In this document: one piece after another, positions 10,042 to 19,984 of the stretch
Layout: each line of letters begins with the position of its first letter
Numbering within the stretch: the first letter of the stretch is position 1
Source: Stentor coeruleus
Taxonomy: Eukaryota > Ciliophora > Heterotrichea > Heterotrichida > Stentoridae
Reading direction: 5' to 3'
Assembly (NCBI GenBank): GCA_001970955.1
Contig: MPUH01001101.1
Location: forward strand, 1-24,200
DNA length: 24,200 nucleotides
Made by a program: the position numbers and the translations under genes
Notes under the pieces: generated by a model
Seen by the model: only the letters and a program-made list of their open reading frames with translations
What the model was told of the DNA's origin: nothing
Databases searched by the model: none

Positions 10042-10527
10042 TTAATTAAAACTCATCTTTTTCCTATCAATCTTTGGAAGTTTAAAATCAAATTTCCTTA
10101 TCATAGCAGATCTACTTCCCTTAGTAGTTTTAACTTCAGGCAATAATGGTGATCTTGAAACACTTCTTTTTTGTCTATAATAATCATTTACTATAACATG
10201 CAGTTTATTTTTCGGTATTTGTACCGATTTGCCAGTTTTTAAATCAACTAAAACTCCTGATAAAAAAATTTTAGCTTTGTATGCATTTGTTGAAGGTTTC
10301 AAACCCCCGTCAATATTTTCCATCTATGTTTATATTACTTTTTTAGCTAATTCTCTAAGTTCTGATATTTTGTTTTCCCCATCAGGCTTGGGTTTCTTGT
10401 CGAGATTGAACTAGTTTTTTATTACTTCACAAACTTTGACTAATCTGCTGAAATGCACACGGGATGGGTAGTTTTGTGTCGTGTCTTCTAATAGCATGTA
10501 ATATATGTTCCCAGGACCAAAATCCAT
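10042..10527 (-). CDS. Hypothetical basic protein, 3 exons, 151 aa
   Basis: Three exons (10527-10426, 10410-10339, 10323-10042) join into a 151-residue protein after removal of two 15-nt introns; both introns contain in-frame stops if read through. The protein begins MDFGPGNIYYMLLEDTTQNY and the last exon begins with a Met that would look like a start if the introns were missed. Exon 2 encodes a short Lys-rich segment, and the C-terminal 50 residues are basic and probably disordered. No signal peptide or membrane segment is seen, and I recognise no family. Splicing keeps the frame open throughout, which is good evidence that the gene is real. It ends in TAA and lies upstream of the WD40-channel gene on the same strand. 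Confidence 0.8.
10324..10338 (-). other. 15-nt intron 2 of the 151-aa gene
   Basis: GTAATATAAACATAG, phase 0, containing an in-frame TAA and TAG. Removal joins ELAKK to MENIDGG. It matches the local intron consensus. Confidence 0.88.
10411..10425 (-). other. 15-nt intron 1 of the 151-aa gene
   Basis: GTAATAAAAAACTAG, phase 0, with an in-frame TAA and TAG. Removal joins KVCE to FNLDKK. It matches the local intron consensus. Confidence 0.88.
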
Positions 10528-11929
10528 TATTCTTATAGTATATATTTTATTTTTGTATGCTTTTATTATGATAAGTTATGCGCTATTTTAGGGGTTGAGA
10601 GATTTGAGAAGTTATTAAGAATGAGATATATGAGAACTTGATTTTAAAGAATATATTTATTGATGATTAGGCTTTATAGTTTAAATATAGAAGCATATAT
10701 AAAGATATTCGATAATTGGCATTATAAAGTAGAAATATATTCAAAAAATTTAAATTATAAGCATGTTTATACTAGTGCTATTTAAGTTTATTTAATAAAT
10801 AGTTTTATCTTACTTATTATACAATATTTCGATTATTATGCATATTATCTAATTATATATTATATTTTCAAGCCCAAAATACAAAAATCAATAGTATTTT
10901 TTGTATTCGCCAACTTCAATCTCATTTAATCCTGCCTATAAAATTCATTTAATCCTTTGTGAATAATAAACAAAAATCTTATACTACTATGCATATTTTC
11001 GATAATCTTGCTAAGCACTTATTATTCAACTATGTGCACTTTACGCGAGCGCTTTTTTGTATTTATAATTTTCTCAGTAAATTCTCTAAAGGCTCTTTCT
11101 AAATGTAAAATCACTCAAGACATATAAAGTCAGCATTAACTTCCAGAAGATTAATTGATAATAGAAATCGCTTTATCAAAACCTTATCATAGACTTACTA
11201 TTATTACAAGCATCCACCTGCAACTTGCCTATAAAGCAATGCCTTGAATATTTTCTTTTTTATTCACCAAAATTTAGCAGCCAAAATAATCATATTTAAA
11301 ATCTTTAATTATCTCATGTCTTCCATAAAATACTATTGTAACTTGTTATATACTCTTTTTATGTTCTTTCATCAATCTCATATATTTGCTCACTTCTCAA
11401 CATAATTCATTATGCAAGAAAAAGGCTGATTATTGAATTAATAATTGCATCCACTTTTTCCTTTAAGTTGATTTTTACATATTAACATCTCTTGATTAAG
11501 TAATAATAAAGCTTAATTTTAATATAGAAGATTTTAATAATATTCTTTCATAAGTTTGCTATGCTAATTTGAAGAGTGCATTAAAAAAAATCGAACTATC
11601 AAAATTCTTATTTAAATATTATCAATTAAATTTATCTATCACACACTTAACTATTTTCAACTAAAAAGCAGCCAAAACTCGCAACCCTCATTACAACAAA
11701 TCTTCTAATAAAAAATCTTCCAAAATCAAATTAAACTTTTTAGACCTAAAATCTCCTTAAAGTCAAAGTCATCAAAAACACCATAAATCCTAATTCCATC
11801 CAAATTTATTTTCACTTAAAAATTTATCCTCTATAAATATAACATCTTTCAATAACCCTTTTTCTAATCTAAATTTTTAAATTTTCATAACCCACCTTCA
11901 CTCATTCATATCTTAAAAAACTCTAAATT
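10528..11929. other. Long intergenic region, no gene seen
   Basis: About 1.4 kb of AT-rich sequence, unusually long for this gene-dense window. I found no open frame, RNA gene or repeat that I could defend. A faint coding-like stretch on the minus strand at about 11720-11850 (reading RIYGVFDDFDFKEILGLK in one frame) lacks a start and is broken by stops; it could be a decayed gene piece or chance. Confidence 0.5.
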
Positions 11930-12637
11930 TTATATAAATAACTCTGATAAAATCTCGGTAGTGGTCTGTGTAAGCTTTTGTATCTCTTCATTAAGTCTTA
12001 TGTACTCTTCACATATATCTTCAAGAGCAGACTCATTTTTCTTTTCAAGATTATCAAATCTTTTACCACTTTCTTCTAGTTGTAAAAGAATCTGTGTCTC
12101 AACAGCATCTAAAGTCCCATCTTCGCTATATTCTTCAGCAAATACTTGAATCTCTTCTTGTATTTCTGAGTTAAAATACTCATCATAAACATCGTTTATT
12201 CTTTTTCTGAACTTTTCTTTAACATTTACACAATTATCAGCTTTGGTTCTTAGTTCTTGCATAAGTGTAAGAACAAGGTCTGATGCTTTATTGCTACTAG
12301 CGCATATACTTTTGACTGTAATCATATCTTCAGTCTCTACATTATCAACAAGACCACATTTAGAAAGTTCTTTTACAAAGTCAGATTGGCCGGTATGTGA
12401 AAGGACTTCAGCTAAAATATCTTTTTCTATTTGCATACGAAGCTTATGATAATCTTTACCCCAGGTAAGAAGGTCAGATGTGAAGTCTTGATAATCTTTT
12501 TCGATTTTTTGAAGCTGTAAAACTTTAGCTTCAAGGGTATTCGAGTTATAGGAGCTTGGCTGAGCAAAGAAAGTTGCTCTTTTGAATAACTCAGGACTTC
12601 CTGCTAGAGCGTAAGATAGGATAATGAATAGTAGCAT
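11930..12637 (-). CDS. Secreted coiled-coil protein, 235 aa
   Basis: A 235-residue frame ending in TAA. The N-terminus MLLFIILSYALAGSPELF is a good signal peptide with likely cleavage after ALA, and no other membrane segment follows, so the mature protein should be secreted or held in a secretory compartment. The rest is acidic and helical, with heptad-like stretches over residues about 35-85 and 165-230. Four Cys residues are spread along the mature chain, enough for two disulfides. I recognise no family. A secreted, acidic, helical protein could be an extrusome (trichocyst-like) matrix or cell-coat protein, as in other ciliates, but this is inference only. No introns are seen. Confidence 0.75.
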   Translation of the reverse strand: MLLFIILSYALAGSPELFKRATFFAQPSSYNSNTLEAKVLQLQKIEKDYQDFTSDLLTWGKDYHKLRMQIEKDILAEVLSHTGQSDFVKELSKCGLVDNVETEDMITVKSICASSNKASDLVLTLMQELRTKADNCVNVKEKFRKRINDVYDEYFNSEIQEEIQVFAEEYSEDGTLDAVETQILLQLEESGKRFDNLEKKNESALEDICEEYIRLNEEIQKLTQTTTEILSELFI

Positions 12638-13396
12638 GTTCGTTAAAATTTATTTGAAAATAAAAATGCAAATTGCGATAAAAATGAGGAATCACGGTTG
12701 AACAGCTTGAAATAGTAGAAAAAAGAAAGTTTTAGATTGATAATTTAGATATTTTATAGGTTTAGATGTAAGAGTTTTGAATCTTTTTTAGTTGTTTTTA
12801 TGCTTTTAAGGAGATTTTAATCTGAATGCTTTGGAAAATTTATTTGCATTGTTCGAGATTAAAGGAGTGTGCTTGTGTGTGAGTTTTATGATAACTGCAT
12901 AATTATCAATTAATTCAAAATTAAAATTGATAGTGATGATGAGAGAAATTACAAAATGGTTAATTGTGTTTTATAAGATATATAAAGATGATAATCTTTG
13001 TTGTATAATAATATATCTTCTGTCTATGAAAAAAATATGAATGAAAATTTCTTAGTAGAAACTGTAATTTAAGATTAAGATATCACAATACATTATCTTC
13101 ATCGATGAAATAATTTTTTCTTTCAAATCAATCACAAATTAAACACTAAAAGATATTCAGCCTTAAACCTTGATCATTTTTAAACTACATATTTTACCTA
13201 AACGCAAACAAATAAAATTTTAAGTTATTCTTATACATATTAAGAGTTTAACCCAGATCCTCTCCACTTCAATATAATAATGACGCTTTTCTTATGCCTA
13301 ATATTCATATAATTCTTCTTATCAAAAGTATTATCATCTATTGTATATTATCAAGACTATTCCTCTGATAAAAAAATGCATCTCCTAACGTAATGA
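12638..13396. other. Intergenic, no gene seen
   Basis: AT-rich spacer between the start of the secreted-protein gene and the 3' end of the small minus-strand gene. It must contain the promoter of the former, but no recognisable element, exon or repeat was found. Confidence 0.55.
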
Positions 13397-13719
13397 TTAT
13401 CTAACTAAATGATTAAGCCCAGAAATAGTTTTCTCTGCATCTTGCAAAAACTTAGTTTTCAAAGCCTTTAACAATCTTTTGTTACTATTGATCTTCTTAC
13501 TAAGCACTGTGACTAATCCTTCAATTTCATAACCTTCTGTGTAACATTTAACTTAATCGAACTTGCATTTTCCCGTTCAGCGCAAAGGAACACAAACATG
13601 GACTGTTTTTTATTCCTGTTCCAAAAGCATAACAATTCGCATTCATAAATCATCTGAGCTAAAGCTTGACTATCAGCAACTAATCTAAATCTTCGTAATA
13701 AAATGAAGCGTCTGGCCAT
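13397..13719 (-). CDS. Possible small gene with broken frame, opposite thiolase
   Basis: Two coding-like minus-strand segments lie together but in different frames. The first runs from the ATG at 13719 (MARRFILLRRFRLVADSQ) to about 13555. The second, from about 13550 to a TAA at 13397, reads GYEIEGLVTVLSKKINSNKR and continues as a charged helix ending GLNHLVR. Together they would encode about 100 residues. No 15- or 16-nt intron fits the junction. GT-AG pairs spaced 26 or 29 nt apart would restore the frame, as would a one-base change near 13550. It may therefore be a gene with an unusual intron, a recent pseudogene or a sequence error. A start at the internal Met codon 13653-13651 would avoid overlap with the thiolase start. 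No family is recognised. Confidence 0.4.
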
Positions 13720-14890
13720 AATAAACTCCCATCTGAATTCCCAAACAGAAATATGCATTGTCGCAGTAGGTCGATCACCAATACAAAAAGCTGGTGGTGA
13801 ATTCAAAAACTTATCCGCAACTGATTTAGCTGGCCAGATCATCTCTGGAACTCTAAAAAAGTATCAAATTGACCCTTCTCACATCCAAGAGTTCTATATG
13901 GGTTGTGTAAACAGTACAAATCTTGGCCAAAACCCAGCTAAGCAAGCAGCTTTAAAAGCAGGTCTTAACGATAAAACCAATTGTATGTCCATAAACAAGC
14001 TCTGTGCAAGTGCAATGAAAGCTTTAACTCTAGGCTGCTTATCAATCCAATCATCAAATACAGATTGTGTCCTAATTGGTGGTTCAGAAAGTATGTCAAA
14101 CTACCCTTATTTACTAAGTCTTCGTAATGGGATCTCGAACAAAGTTCGAGACTCTTTAGATCATGATACTCTACAAGATGCAGTGATAAAGGAAAATGCT
14201 GTAAAAATCTCTGACCATGTAAGTTCGTATTTAAAATTATCTAAAGCTGAATTGGATGCGTATGCAGTTACAAGCTGTGATTTAGCTTTTTCTAGTTCTG
14301 ATAAAGGGAAATTTGTTAAAGAAATAATCCCGATAACCCTACCAAAGACTAAGCAAATAATATCAAAAGATGCTTTAAAATCCTCAAAGACAATCAAAAG
14401 CCTTAACCCGATATATAAATCAGGGACAACTTCATCAGGCAATGCTTGTGGGCTTAACGATGGAGCTTCTTGCATGGTTCTCTGTTCCCGGGCCAAGGCA
14501 CAAAAAGAACAATGGAAGGTCCTCGGGACAATAAAATCCTTTGCCGATGCTGAACAGGAGTCTAGAATGTTCCCTTTATCTCCATCTCTAGCTATAAACA
14601 AAGCTTTGAAAACCTCTGGCATAAACATCACCCAAGTAGATTTCATGGAACTCAATGAACCTTTTTCATGTGTAGTCCTTGGTAACGCTAAAATCCTCAA
14701 TTATCCAGTAGAAAAAATCAATGTTTATGGTGGAGCTTTATCTTTAGGACATCCAGTAGGGAGTTCAGGTTGTCGTATTGTCATAACTTTACTCAATATC
14801 CTAAAACAAGAAAAAGGGCGAATTGGAGTTGCGGGGATATGCAATGGTGCAGGAGGAGCTACAGCTGTTGTTATAAAAGTTGAAGACTAA
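13703..14890 (+). CDS. Thiolase (acetyl-CoA acetyltransferase type) with PTS2
   Basis: A 395-residue thiolase, close to the usual length of about 390-400, ending in TAA. It keeps the nucleophile Cys101 in INKLCASAMKA, His350 in GGALSLGHPVGSSG and Cys380 in CNGAGGATA, so it should be active. The NEAF motif reads NEPF. The GQNPAKQAAL and SESMSNYPYL segments look like acetoacetyl-CoA thiolase rather than the long-chain 3-ketoacyl type; the enzyme joins two acetyl-CoA or cleaves acetoacetyl-CoA. The N-terminus reads MKRLAIINSHL: R-L-x5-H-L fits the PTS2 peroxisome import consensus exactly, which also supports this start. The gene is head-to-head with a small minus-strand gene and 82 bases upstream of eL33. 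Confidence 0.93.
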   Translation: MKRLAIINSHLNSQTEICIVAVGRSPIQKAGGEFKNLSATDLAGQIISGTLKKYQIDPSHIQEFYMGCVNSTNLGQNPAKQAALKAGLNDKTNCMSINKLCASAMKALTLGCLSIQSSNTDCVLIGGSESMSNYPYLLSLRNGISNKVRDSLDHDTLQDAVIKENAVKISDHVSSYLKLSKAELDAYAVTSCDLAFSSSDKGKFVKEIIPITLPKTKQIISKDALKSSKTIKSLNPIYKSGTTSSGNACGLNDGASCMVLCSRAKAQKEQWKVLGTIKSFADAEQESRMFPLSPSLAINKALKTSGINITQVDFMELNEPFSCVVLGNAKILNYPVEKINVYGGALSLGHPVGSSGCRIVITLLNILKQEKGRIGVAGICNGAGGATAVVIKVED

Positions 14891-14972
14891 GTTTTATAGA
14901 AATCATAATTTATGGTAAAATTTTAGGGAAATAAGTTCTGAAGGATAAAAATCACAGCTTAAAGATATAAAT

Positions 14973-15314
14973 ATGGTGAAGAAGCAGGATAGACTCTACT
15001 CAAGGGCAATATTCCTGGGTTACAGAAGAGGAATTTCACTTCAAAACACCAATCAAGGGCTTCTTAGAGTTGAAGGGGTTAAGAATAGAAATGATGCTAA
15101 GTGGTATTTGGGAAAACGCGTGGCTTATGTTTACAGAGGAAAGACTGCGAATAAAGAGAAAGGGTTGACTAAACATAGAAGTATTCAAGGAAAAATCATA
15201 TCTGTACATGGAGATAATGGAGTTGTTAGAGCTAAGTTCCATCATAATTTGCCTGGACAAGCTATGGGCAAGCTAGTCAGAGTTATGCTTTATCCTTTTA
15301 GACCTAGTAACTAA
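14973..15314 (+). CDS. RPL35A: Ribosomal protein eL33 (RPL35A)
   Basis: A 113-residue protein, near the 110 of animal eL33. It matches the family along its length: SRAIFLGYRRG near the N-terminus, LLRVEGV, the YLGKRVAYVYRGK core (about residues 45-57), then HGDNGVVRAKF.HNLP and the C-terminal VRVMLYPFRPSN. It is a component of the large cytosolic ribosomal subunit. The start MVKKQDRLYSRA is the only reasonable one, and the gene ends in TAA. No intron is present. It follows the thiolase on the same strand, but the genes have no known functional link. Confidence 0.97.
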   Translation: MVKKQDRLYSRAIFLGYRRGISLQNTNQGLLRVEGVKNRNDAKWYLGKRVAYVYRGKTANKEKGLTKHRSIQGKIISVHGDNGVVRAKFHHNLPGQAMGKLVRVMLYPFRPSN

Positions 15315-15685
15315 AATTTATTCATATGGTCAAAGGGAAATATTTGTTTTTGCATGAGTTTAGGCTTTATAGTCGATTTTGCTAGTTAAAAGTTGTAATT
15401 TTTTATTGGGAAAATATTTTAGGTTTTATAGCAGTGAATTTATGGATTTTATAAGATTATAAGGGTTATTGCTTGTGCTAGGAAGCTGTGCTCAGATTAG
15501 GTTTAAATATTAAAATTAAGAAATGTTTTGAATGAAGAGCTTATGCTTAAAGTGATTTAGGATTTTATACTTTTAATATTGAGATGGTAAGAAATCTAGA
15601 GTTAGATTAGGATATGGGTAAGAATGATTATTTGTATGCAGAAAATTAATATTTGCTTTCTTAGTTATAAAGTTTAGTTTTATAA
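15315..15685. other. Intergenic, no gene seen
   Basis: AT-rich sequence downstream of eL33. Nothing coding-like or repetitive was found before the short frame at 15686. Confidence 0.55.
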
Positions 15686-15814
15686 ATGAATTCAGAGGGG
15701 ATTTGTTTTATTTTGCCTAAACCCATAAAAATCAAATATGAATTTATGGCTACAGGGATTAAAAGTATTGATATTAAAAGCGCATATGAGGCAAAGTATG
15801 AATATGAGTCATAA
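15686..15814 (+). CDS. Possible 42-residue small protein
   Basis: A short ATG-to-TAA frame reads MNSEGICFILPKPIKIKYEF and then a Lys/Tyr/Glu-rich tail ending KYEYES. Its composition is more protein-like than the AT-rich spacer around it, and a local rise in GC coincides with the frame. There is no recognisable motif. It may be a small gene, an orphan exon or a gene remnant. Support is weak. Confidence 0.3.
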   Translation: MNSEGICFILPKPIKIKYEFMATGIKSIDIKSAYEAKYEYES

Positions 15815-15924
15815 TATTTTATAATTCAAAAAATAGACAACTTTTTATAAAGAATTTTTATATCATAAAAATCATTATATATATTTAAATGCATTCTGTA
15901 AAGAGATTTAATATAGAATTGCTT

Positions 15925-16120
15925 AGATCATCAAAAGTTTATGCTTAACTATAAATATTTGTCGTAATACTGCTCTCATCATGTGACTCATCTCAGCCTT
16001 TTCTTTACCACCTAATCCAGTTAATATAAACATTCTCCCAAAACCATATAAATTCTATTAGTAAAACTACCATCAACAAAAACTCTATACCTTATAATTC
16101 ATCGTCGGATAAAAATTATA
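15925..16120 (-). pseudogene. Possible decayed gene fragment
   Basis: Two minus-strand stretches read like protein but lie in different frames: YRVFVDGSFTNRIYMVLGEC at about 16090-16025, then MFILTGLGGKEKAEMSHMMR and a further 15 or so residues to a TAA at about 15920. An in-frame stop lies just upstream of the first. The pieces suggest a gene broken by a frameshift. I recognise no family. It could also be chance in a spacer, so confidence is low. The rest of 16121-16454 shows nothing. Confidence 0.25.
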
Positions 16121-16454
16121 CCCTAAATCAACTCATATACCGAACTTAATAAATTTCAAATATAAACCCAGCACAAAGCATAAATCTATTCACTTCTTAG
16201 CCAATCAAAGATCCTTGCTTTCAAGTCTATCCACCTTTCTTAAAACAGCTGAATCTCAAAAAATAATCCACCCTCTTATGACTATCCCCTATCAAAAATA
16301 CAATCTCCTCTCATAACTTTCTAGCCAAATAAAACCTTTCAATATATATCTTAATACTACATCTAGATAGTAAATCATTAAAATTTAAACCTTACAAACA
16401 AAATAAAACAGAATCTAATTTCAATAAAAATAGTTAAATATATTTGTGTAGGAT

Positions 16455-17267
16455 ATGAAATCAAGAAGCTTTATAAACGGAGTAGCCACAGAAACTGCAA
16501 AAGGTTCACAAATACTATTTCTTGTGTTTAGAAGTGTTGGAAACTTGCTGACGATGTCTAGGGGAAGAGATAAACTTTTAGGTTTAATCCAACAAATATG
16601 CGACTTATACAAGCAATGTATGATTGAATATATAAAAGCGTATAGGGTTAATGAATGGCCTATTTCTATGCAAAAAGCTCAGTCGCTATATAGTTCTATT
16701 AAAAACGCAAGAAAATTTATTAGGTTGCTTAGATGGGTGGAAGAAATGGGGCAAGTAGGAGAAAAACTTACATATGATATCTCGAAAGTCATGTGTGTGA
16801 AAATTATCAGGCATCTTATTGGGATTTGCTACTTCTTCATGGACAATATATTGTGGATATACCATATTGGTATTAAAGCTGATTGGATTGACATTCATCT
16901 TTTAGAAAGGGTAAAAGATATTATGAGTATCATTAGGTACTTGCTTAATGTAGTTGTATTTCTTTTGACTGCCCACGAAAAGTCAAGCCTTGAAAGCAAG
17001 TTAAGATTAAGTTTATATAAATCAGAAGCTGTTATCACTCCTAATGAATATCATCAAAATGTGTTGATAAAATTGATTAACGCCCGCAGTAAGAGGAGGT
17101 TTCAGGTTTTTGAAATGATTATTATCATTTTACGTGTATTGATGCTTGCGAAATCTCTTAAACTCCCTGGGTCTAGATATATAAGCAATATATTCTATTG
17201 TACATGTGGGTGCATTTCTAGTACTTTTTCTCTTTTCAAGCTCTTAATTACAAATAAGACGCAGTAA
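16455..17267 (+). CDS. PEX11: Peroxin-11 family protein (PEX11)
   Basis: A 270-residue protein with the layout of PEX11: an N-terminal SRGRDKLLGLIQ segment (residues about 35-46), a central KNARKFIRLLRWVEEM helix (83-98), the YFFMDNILWIYHIGI segment (126-140), a hydrophobic stretch near 165-175 and a C-terminal hydrophobic region with several Cys. PEX11 proteins sit in the peroxisome membrane and drive elongation and proliferation by means of an amphipathic helix. The sequence is diverged, so the call rests on motif order rather than strong identity. The gene has no intron, ends in TAA and is convergent with the WD40 gene 60 bases away. A thiolase with a peroxisomal signal lies 1.6 kb upstream. 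Confidence 0.75.
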   Translation: MKSRSFINGVATETAKGSQILFLVFRSVGNLLTMSRGRDKLLGLIQQICDLYKQCMIEYIKAYRVNEWPISMQKAQSLYSSIKNARKFIRLLRWVEEMGQVGEKLTYDISKVMCVKIIRHLIGICYFFMDNILWIYHIGIKADWIDIHLLERVKDIMSIIRYLLNVVVFLLTAHEKSSLESKLRLSLYKSEAVITPNEYHQNVLIKLINARSKRRFQVFEMIIIILRVLMLAKSLKLPGSRYISNIFYCTCGCISSTFSLFKLLITNKTQ

Positions 17268-17327
17268 TATATATAAATAATTGCATATCCTATATAAGCT
17301 AGTGGTATACTGAACTTAGTATTAAAG

Positions 17328-18500
17328 CTAATAAATGAAATTACTATCTTTTTTATTCTCCCTATGCTCAATTAGAGAATTATACTTTGGATCAGCTATT
17401 CCTAAGAAAATACTATTCGTATCATCATAGTCTTCACAGAAATCAAAACCAGAAGTTTCCCCAAAATAGTCTAGTACTTGTCTCTGTGAGTAATCTTTTT
17501 TATCAATAATATTTAGGTAGTCAGCAGATTCTATAAAAGCTAAATATTTGCCGTTTTTCGAGTATTTTACACAGAGAGCAGCACCAAGTTGACCTTTTAG
17601 CACATGAATAGGTTTAAAAATAGGCCCAGTTCGGATGTCCCATATGATAACTGAGTGATCTTGATTGGATGTTGCAAAATAATATTCAAAACTAGGATCC
17701 CAAGCACAGGAAAAACCAAAATCAGTATGGCCTGAAGTATTGCCAATAGTATCTCCAGATACTCTATCAATAACAAAATCCTCAGTTGAGTCTAAGCATG
17801 CACCAATTTTTCTTTTATCAGTTGACAAAACTGCACTGTTCACACAATCAGAGAATTCAAATTGCTCCTTTATAGCTCTTGTTTCTGGGTGCATAAACCT
17901 AACTTTTCTATCATTATTGCATGCCATAATAAATACTTCACCTAGCTCTGAAACAAGCGTGCATGAATTAGTAATTCTTGAGTCCTCTTCAGTTAAAACA
18001 ATATTAAACTTAATTTTCCCATCAGTATCGCAAAGCATTAGTTCTCCTTCAGTACCACCAACTATCATATTTTCATCAAGGACATTAAATGATACAGCAG
18101 TGAAATCAGGCTTTATAATTATTTTCTGCTCATAAGTAACTGGGTTATACCTTGTCAAACAATTTGGTCTAGTTTTCATATAAATTTGATCATATGCAAT
18201 GCATTGAACATTGTTTCGTAGTTGAAAATGGGAGAATTCAGCTTTGATTAAGTGATTTTCGATAAATGAAAAATAGTTGTTATAAATCCCTGAGAAAGTT
18301 TCATCAAGTTCTAGTTCATCGTTTTGATTGCGAAAAGAATTGTAGCTTAAGCTTCTTCGTTCTCTGAACTCCTCACGAGATGATTGAAAATAGATTGAGT
18401 TCCATGGGATACCTTCTGGGTCTCTAGACTCATAGCCAAAGACGTGTCGATATTCATCAAGCTCTCCTTCGTCAAAAGGGTTTTTCTCAAGAAATTTCAT
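17328..18500 (-). CDS. WD40 protein of the yeast C2A9.03/plant family
   Basis: A 390-residue protein ending in TAG. It has the hallmarks of a conserved but little-studied WD40 family found in fungi and plants (S. pombe SPAC2A9.03-like): an acidic N-terminus with a SYNSFRN motif, the HFQLRN signature (residues 91-96) before the propeller, and GHTDFGFSCAWDP followed by FATSNQDHSVIIWDIR (about 257-290). Other blades are degenerate. The function of the family is not firmly known to me; a role as a scaffold is the safe reading. There is no signal peptide or membrane span. It is convergent with PEX11, the two stop codons being about 60 bases apart, so their 3' ends probably overlap as transcripts. 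Confidence 0.8.
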   Translation of the reverse strand: MKFLEKNPFDEGELDEYRHVFGYESRDPEGIPWNSIYFQSSREEFRERRSLSYNSFRNQNDELELDETFSGIYNNYFSFIENHLIKAEFSHFQLRNNVQCIAYDQIYMKTRPNCLTRYNPVTYEQKIIIKPDFTAVSFNVLDENMIVGGTEGELMLCDTDGKIKFNIVLTEEDSRITNSCTLVSELGEVFIMACNNDRKVRFMHPETRAIKEQFEFSDCVNSAVLSTDKRKIGACLDSTEDFVIDRVSGDTIGNTSGHTDFGFSCAWDPSFEYYFATSNQDHSVIIWDIRTGPIFKPIHVLKGQLGAALCVKYSKNGKYLAFIESADYLNIIDKKDYSQRQVLDYFGETSGFDFCEDYDDTNSIFLGIADPKYNSLIEHRENKKDSNFIY

Positions 18501-19234
18501 TATTATTTAGAAGTTATTCACATATTATAGAATTTAGGTTATGGAAAGATTTTATGGGCTTAAGTTTTAGAGCTTGATAATTTTAGTAGAAAAGGTTTTT
18601 TTGGATTCTATTGTGTTTATAGAATCTTACCTTTCTCAGCAAGCATAAATATTTTGCAATGATAATATGCTTTTGATTTATGATGATGCTATATATTCTT
18701 ATAGAATCTTACCTTTCTCAGCAAGCATAAATCCCTTACCTCCTAATTTAACCTCCGAATTTTATAAATTCAATTCCAAAATTAAAACCAGCAAAATCTC
18801 TATCTTATCAAATCCTAATTTAATCTATAACACTGTAATTCATTTCAATAATATATATTTCAAGAGTACACTCTTCAGCTCTAGCTTTGCTTAGGAAAAT
18901 ATATTTGGAAGTTATAACTGAGAGCTCTAATCTTGCTCTTTTCCAATGCACAAGCTGAAGATAGTTTTTCCATTTATTTTCTTTATGCTAATTTGAGTTG
19001 GCGGATGAGCTGCAGACAGTTATATAAATGGCTGAAGAAACTGGGGAGTATGTTCTTGTAACTAGTGATGGGAGTCAGTTAAAAGCATTATTTTTACTAT
19101 AATTTATGATTATTTATTTTATATGATTCTATAGTAATTATAAATTTTTTTCATACAATTTTACAGTAAAGTAGTATGACATACATATAAATATTATAAG
19201 GTTATAAAATATAAAAGTAGTTCTAATATAAGAC
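18501..19234. other. Intergenic with a short direct repeat
   Basis: Spacer between the WD40 gene start and the MORN gene start. It contains a 34-base direct repeat (listed separately). A 24-codon frame at 19028 (MAEETGEYVLVTSDGSQLKA) looks protein-like but ends quickly. A longer frame at 18667-18894 spans one repeat copy and has spacer-like composition; I do not count it as a gene. Confidence 0.5.
18617..18732. repeat. 34-bp perfect direct repeat, 82 bp apart
   Basis: Bases 18617-18650 and 18699-18732 are identical (core CTTACCTTTCTCAGCAAGC). The 48 bases between them are not repeated. The copies lie upstream of the minus-strand WD40 gene. They may mark a tandem duplication, a regulatory element pair or the ends of a small insertion. 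Confidence 0.9.
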
Positions 19235-19796
19235 ATGTTAAAATCAACTTGGGGATATAGTGGCCAAGGACAAGCAGCATACCCTAATGGAGAGATTTAT
19301 GAAGGGGAGTATGCTGATGGGAAAAAATCAGGAACTGGGACATATACATATTCAAATGGCGATAAATATGTAGGCGGCTACGTAAACGATTTTAAAGAAG
19401 GCATTGGGAGAATGACTTATAATGAAAAAGGTGAATATTATGGGTACTTCAATAAAGGGAAACGTGATGGAGAAGGAGTTTTCAAATACCTTAATGGATA
19501 TTTATAGTGGGCAATGGAAAGATGGAAAAAAAGAAGGTAAAGGAACTTATATTGTTAAAGAAAGTGGAGTTAAAATGGTTGGTTTTTGGGCTGATGGGAA
19601 GATGATGAAGGGAAAATGGATTTTTCCTAATGGAGGATTTTATGAAGGACAATTTGACCATAATCAACCTAAAGGCAATGGGACTTGGAAATTTGGAAAT
19701 GGGAATCATGTCTCAGGAGAGTATATCCAAACAATTTTACCTTCAGAGGATGAAGAAAAAATGGATATTACCTTGGCTTGGGTCAGTCGTAGATAA
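19235..19796 (+). CDS. MORN-repeat protein with a frameshift
   Basis: Two overlapping frames together encode a MORN-repeat protein of about 187 residues. The first (from ATG 19235) has NGEIYEGEYADGKKSGTGTY, NGDKYVGGY and GEYYGYFNKGKRDGEG units and ends at a TAG at 19505. The second frame picks up exactly there with IYSGQWKDGKKEGKGTY and NGGFYEGQFDHNQPKGNGTW, and ends in TAA at 19796. The shift is +1; the unit at the junction is one residue short if a base is skipped, and full length if two bases are missing. No GT-AG pair of 15 or 16 nt fits. So this is a recent frameshift, an assembly error or, less likely, programmed frameshifting. MORN proteins bind membranes and act in cortical or ciliary structures and lipid-kinase regulation. 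Confidence 0.75.
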
Positions 19797-19984
19797 TATA
19801 TTAGTGAAATATATCACTCACAACCATAAATTTTACACTAATCTATTTTTGGTTATTTAATATTATTATCTATGATTTCTGCGAAGTTTTTAATGATCCT
19901 ATTTACTTTTACTTAGTTTCCTTGCTTTTTTTCTTTTATATTTCTTCAAACTCTTTACCGTTGAGTACTATATTTCAACTAGCG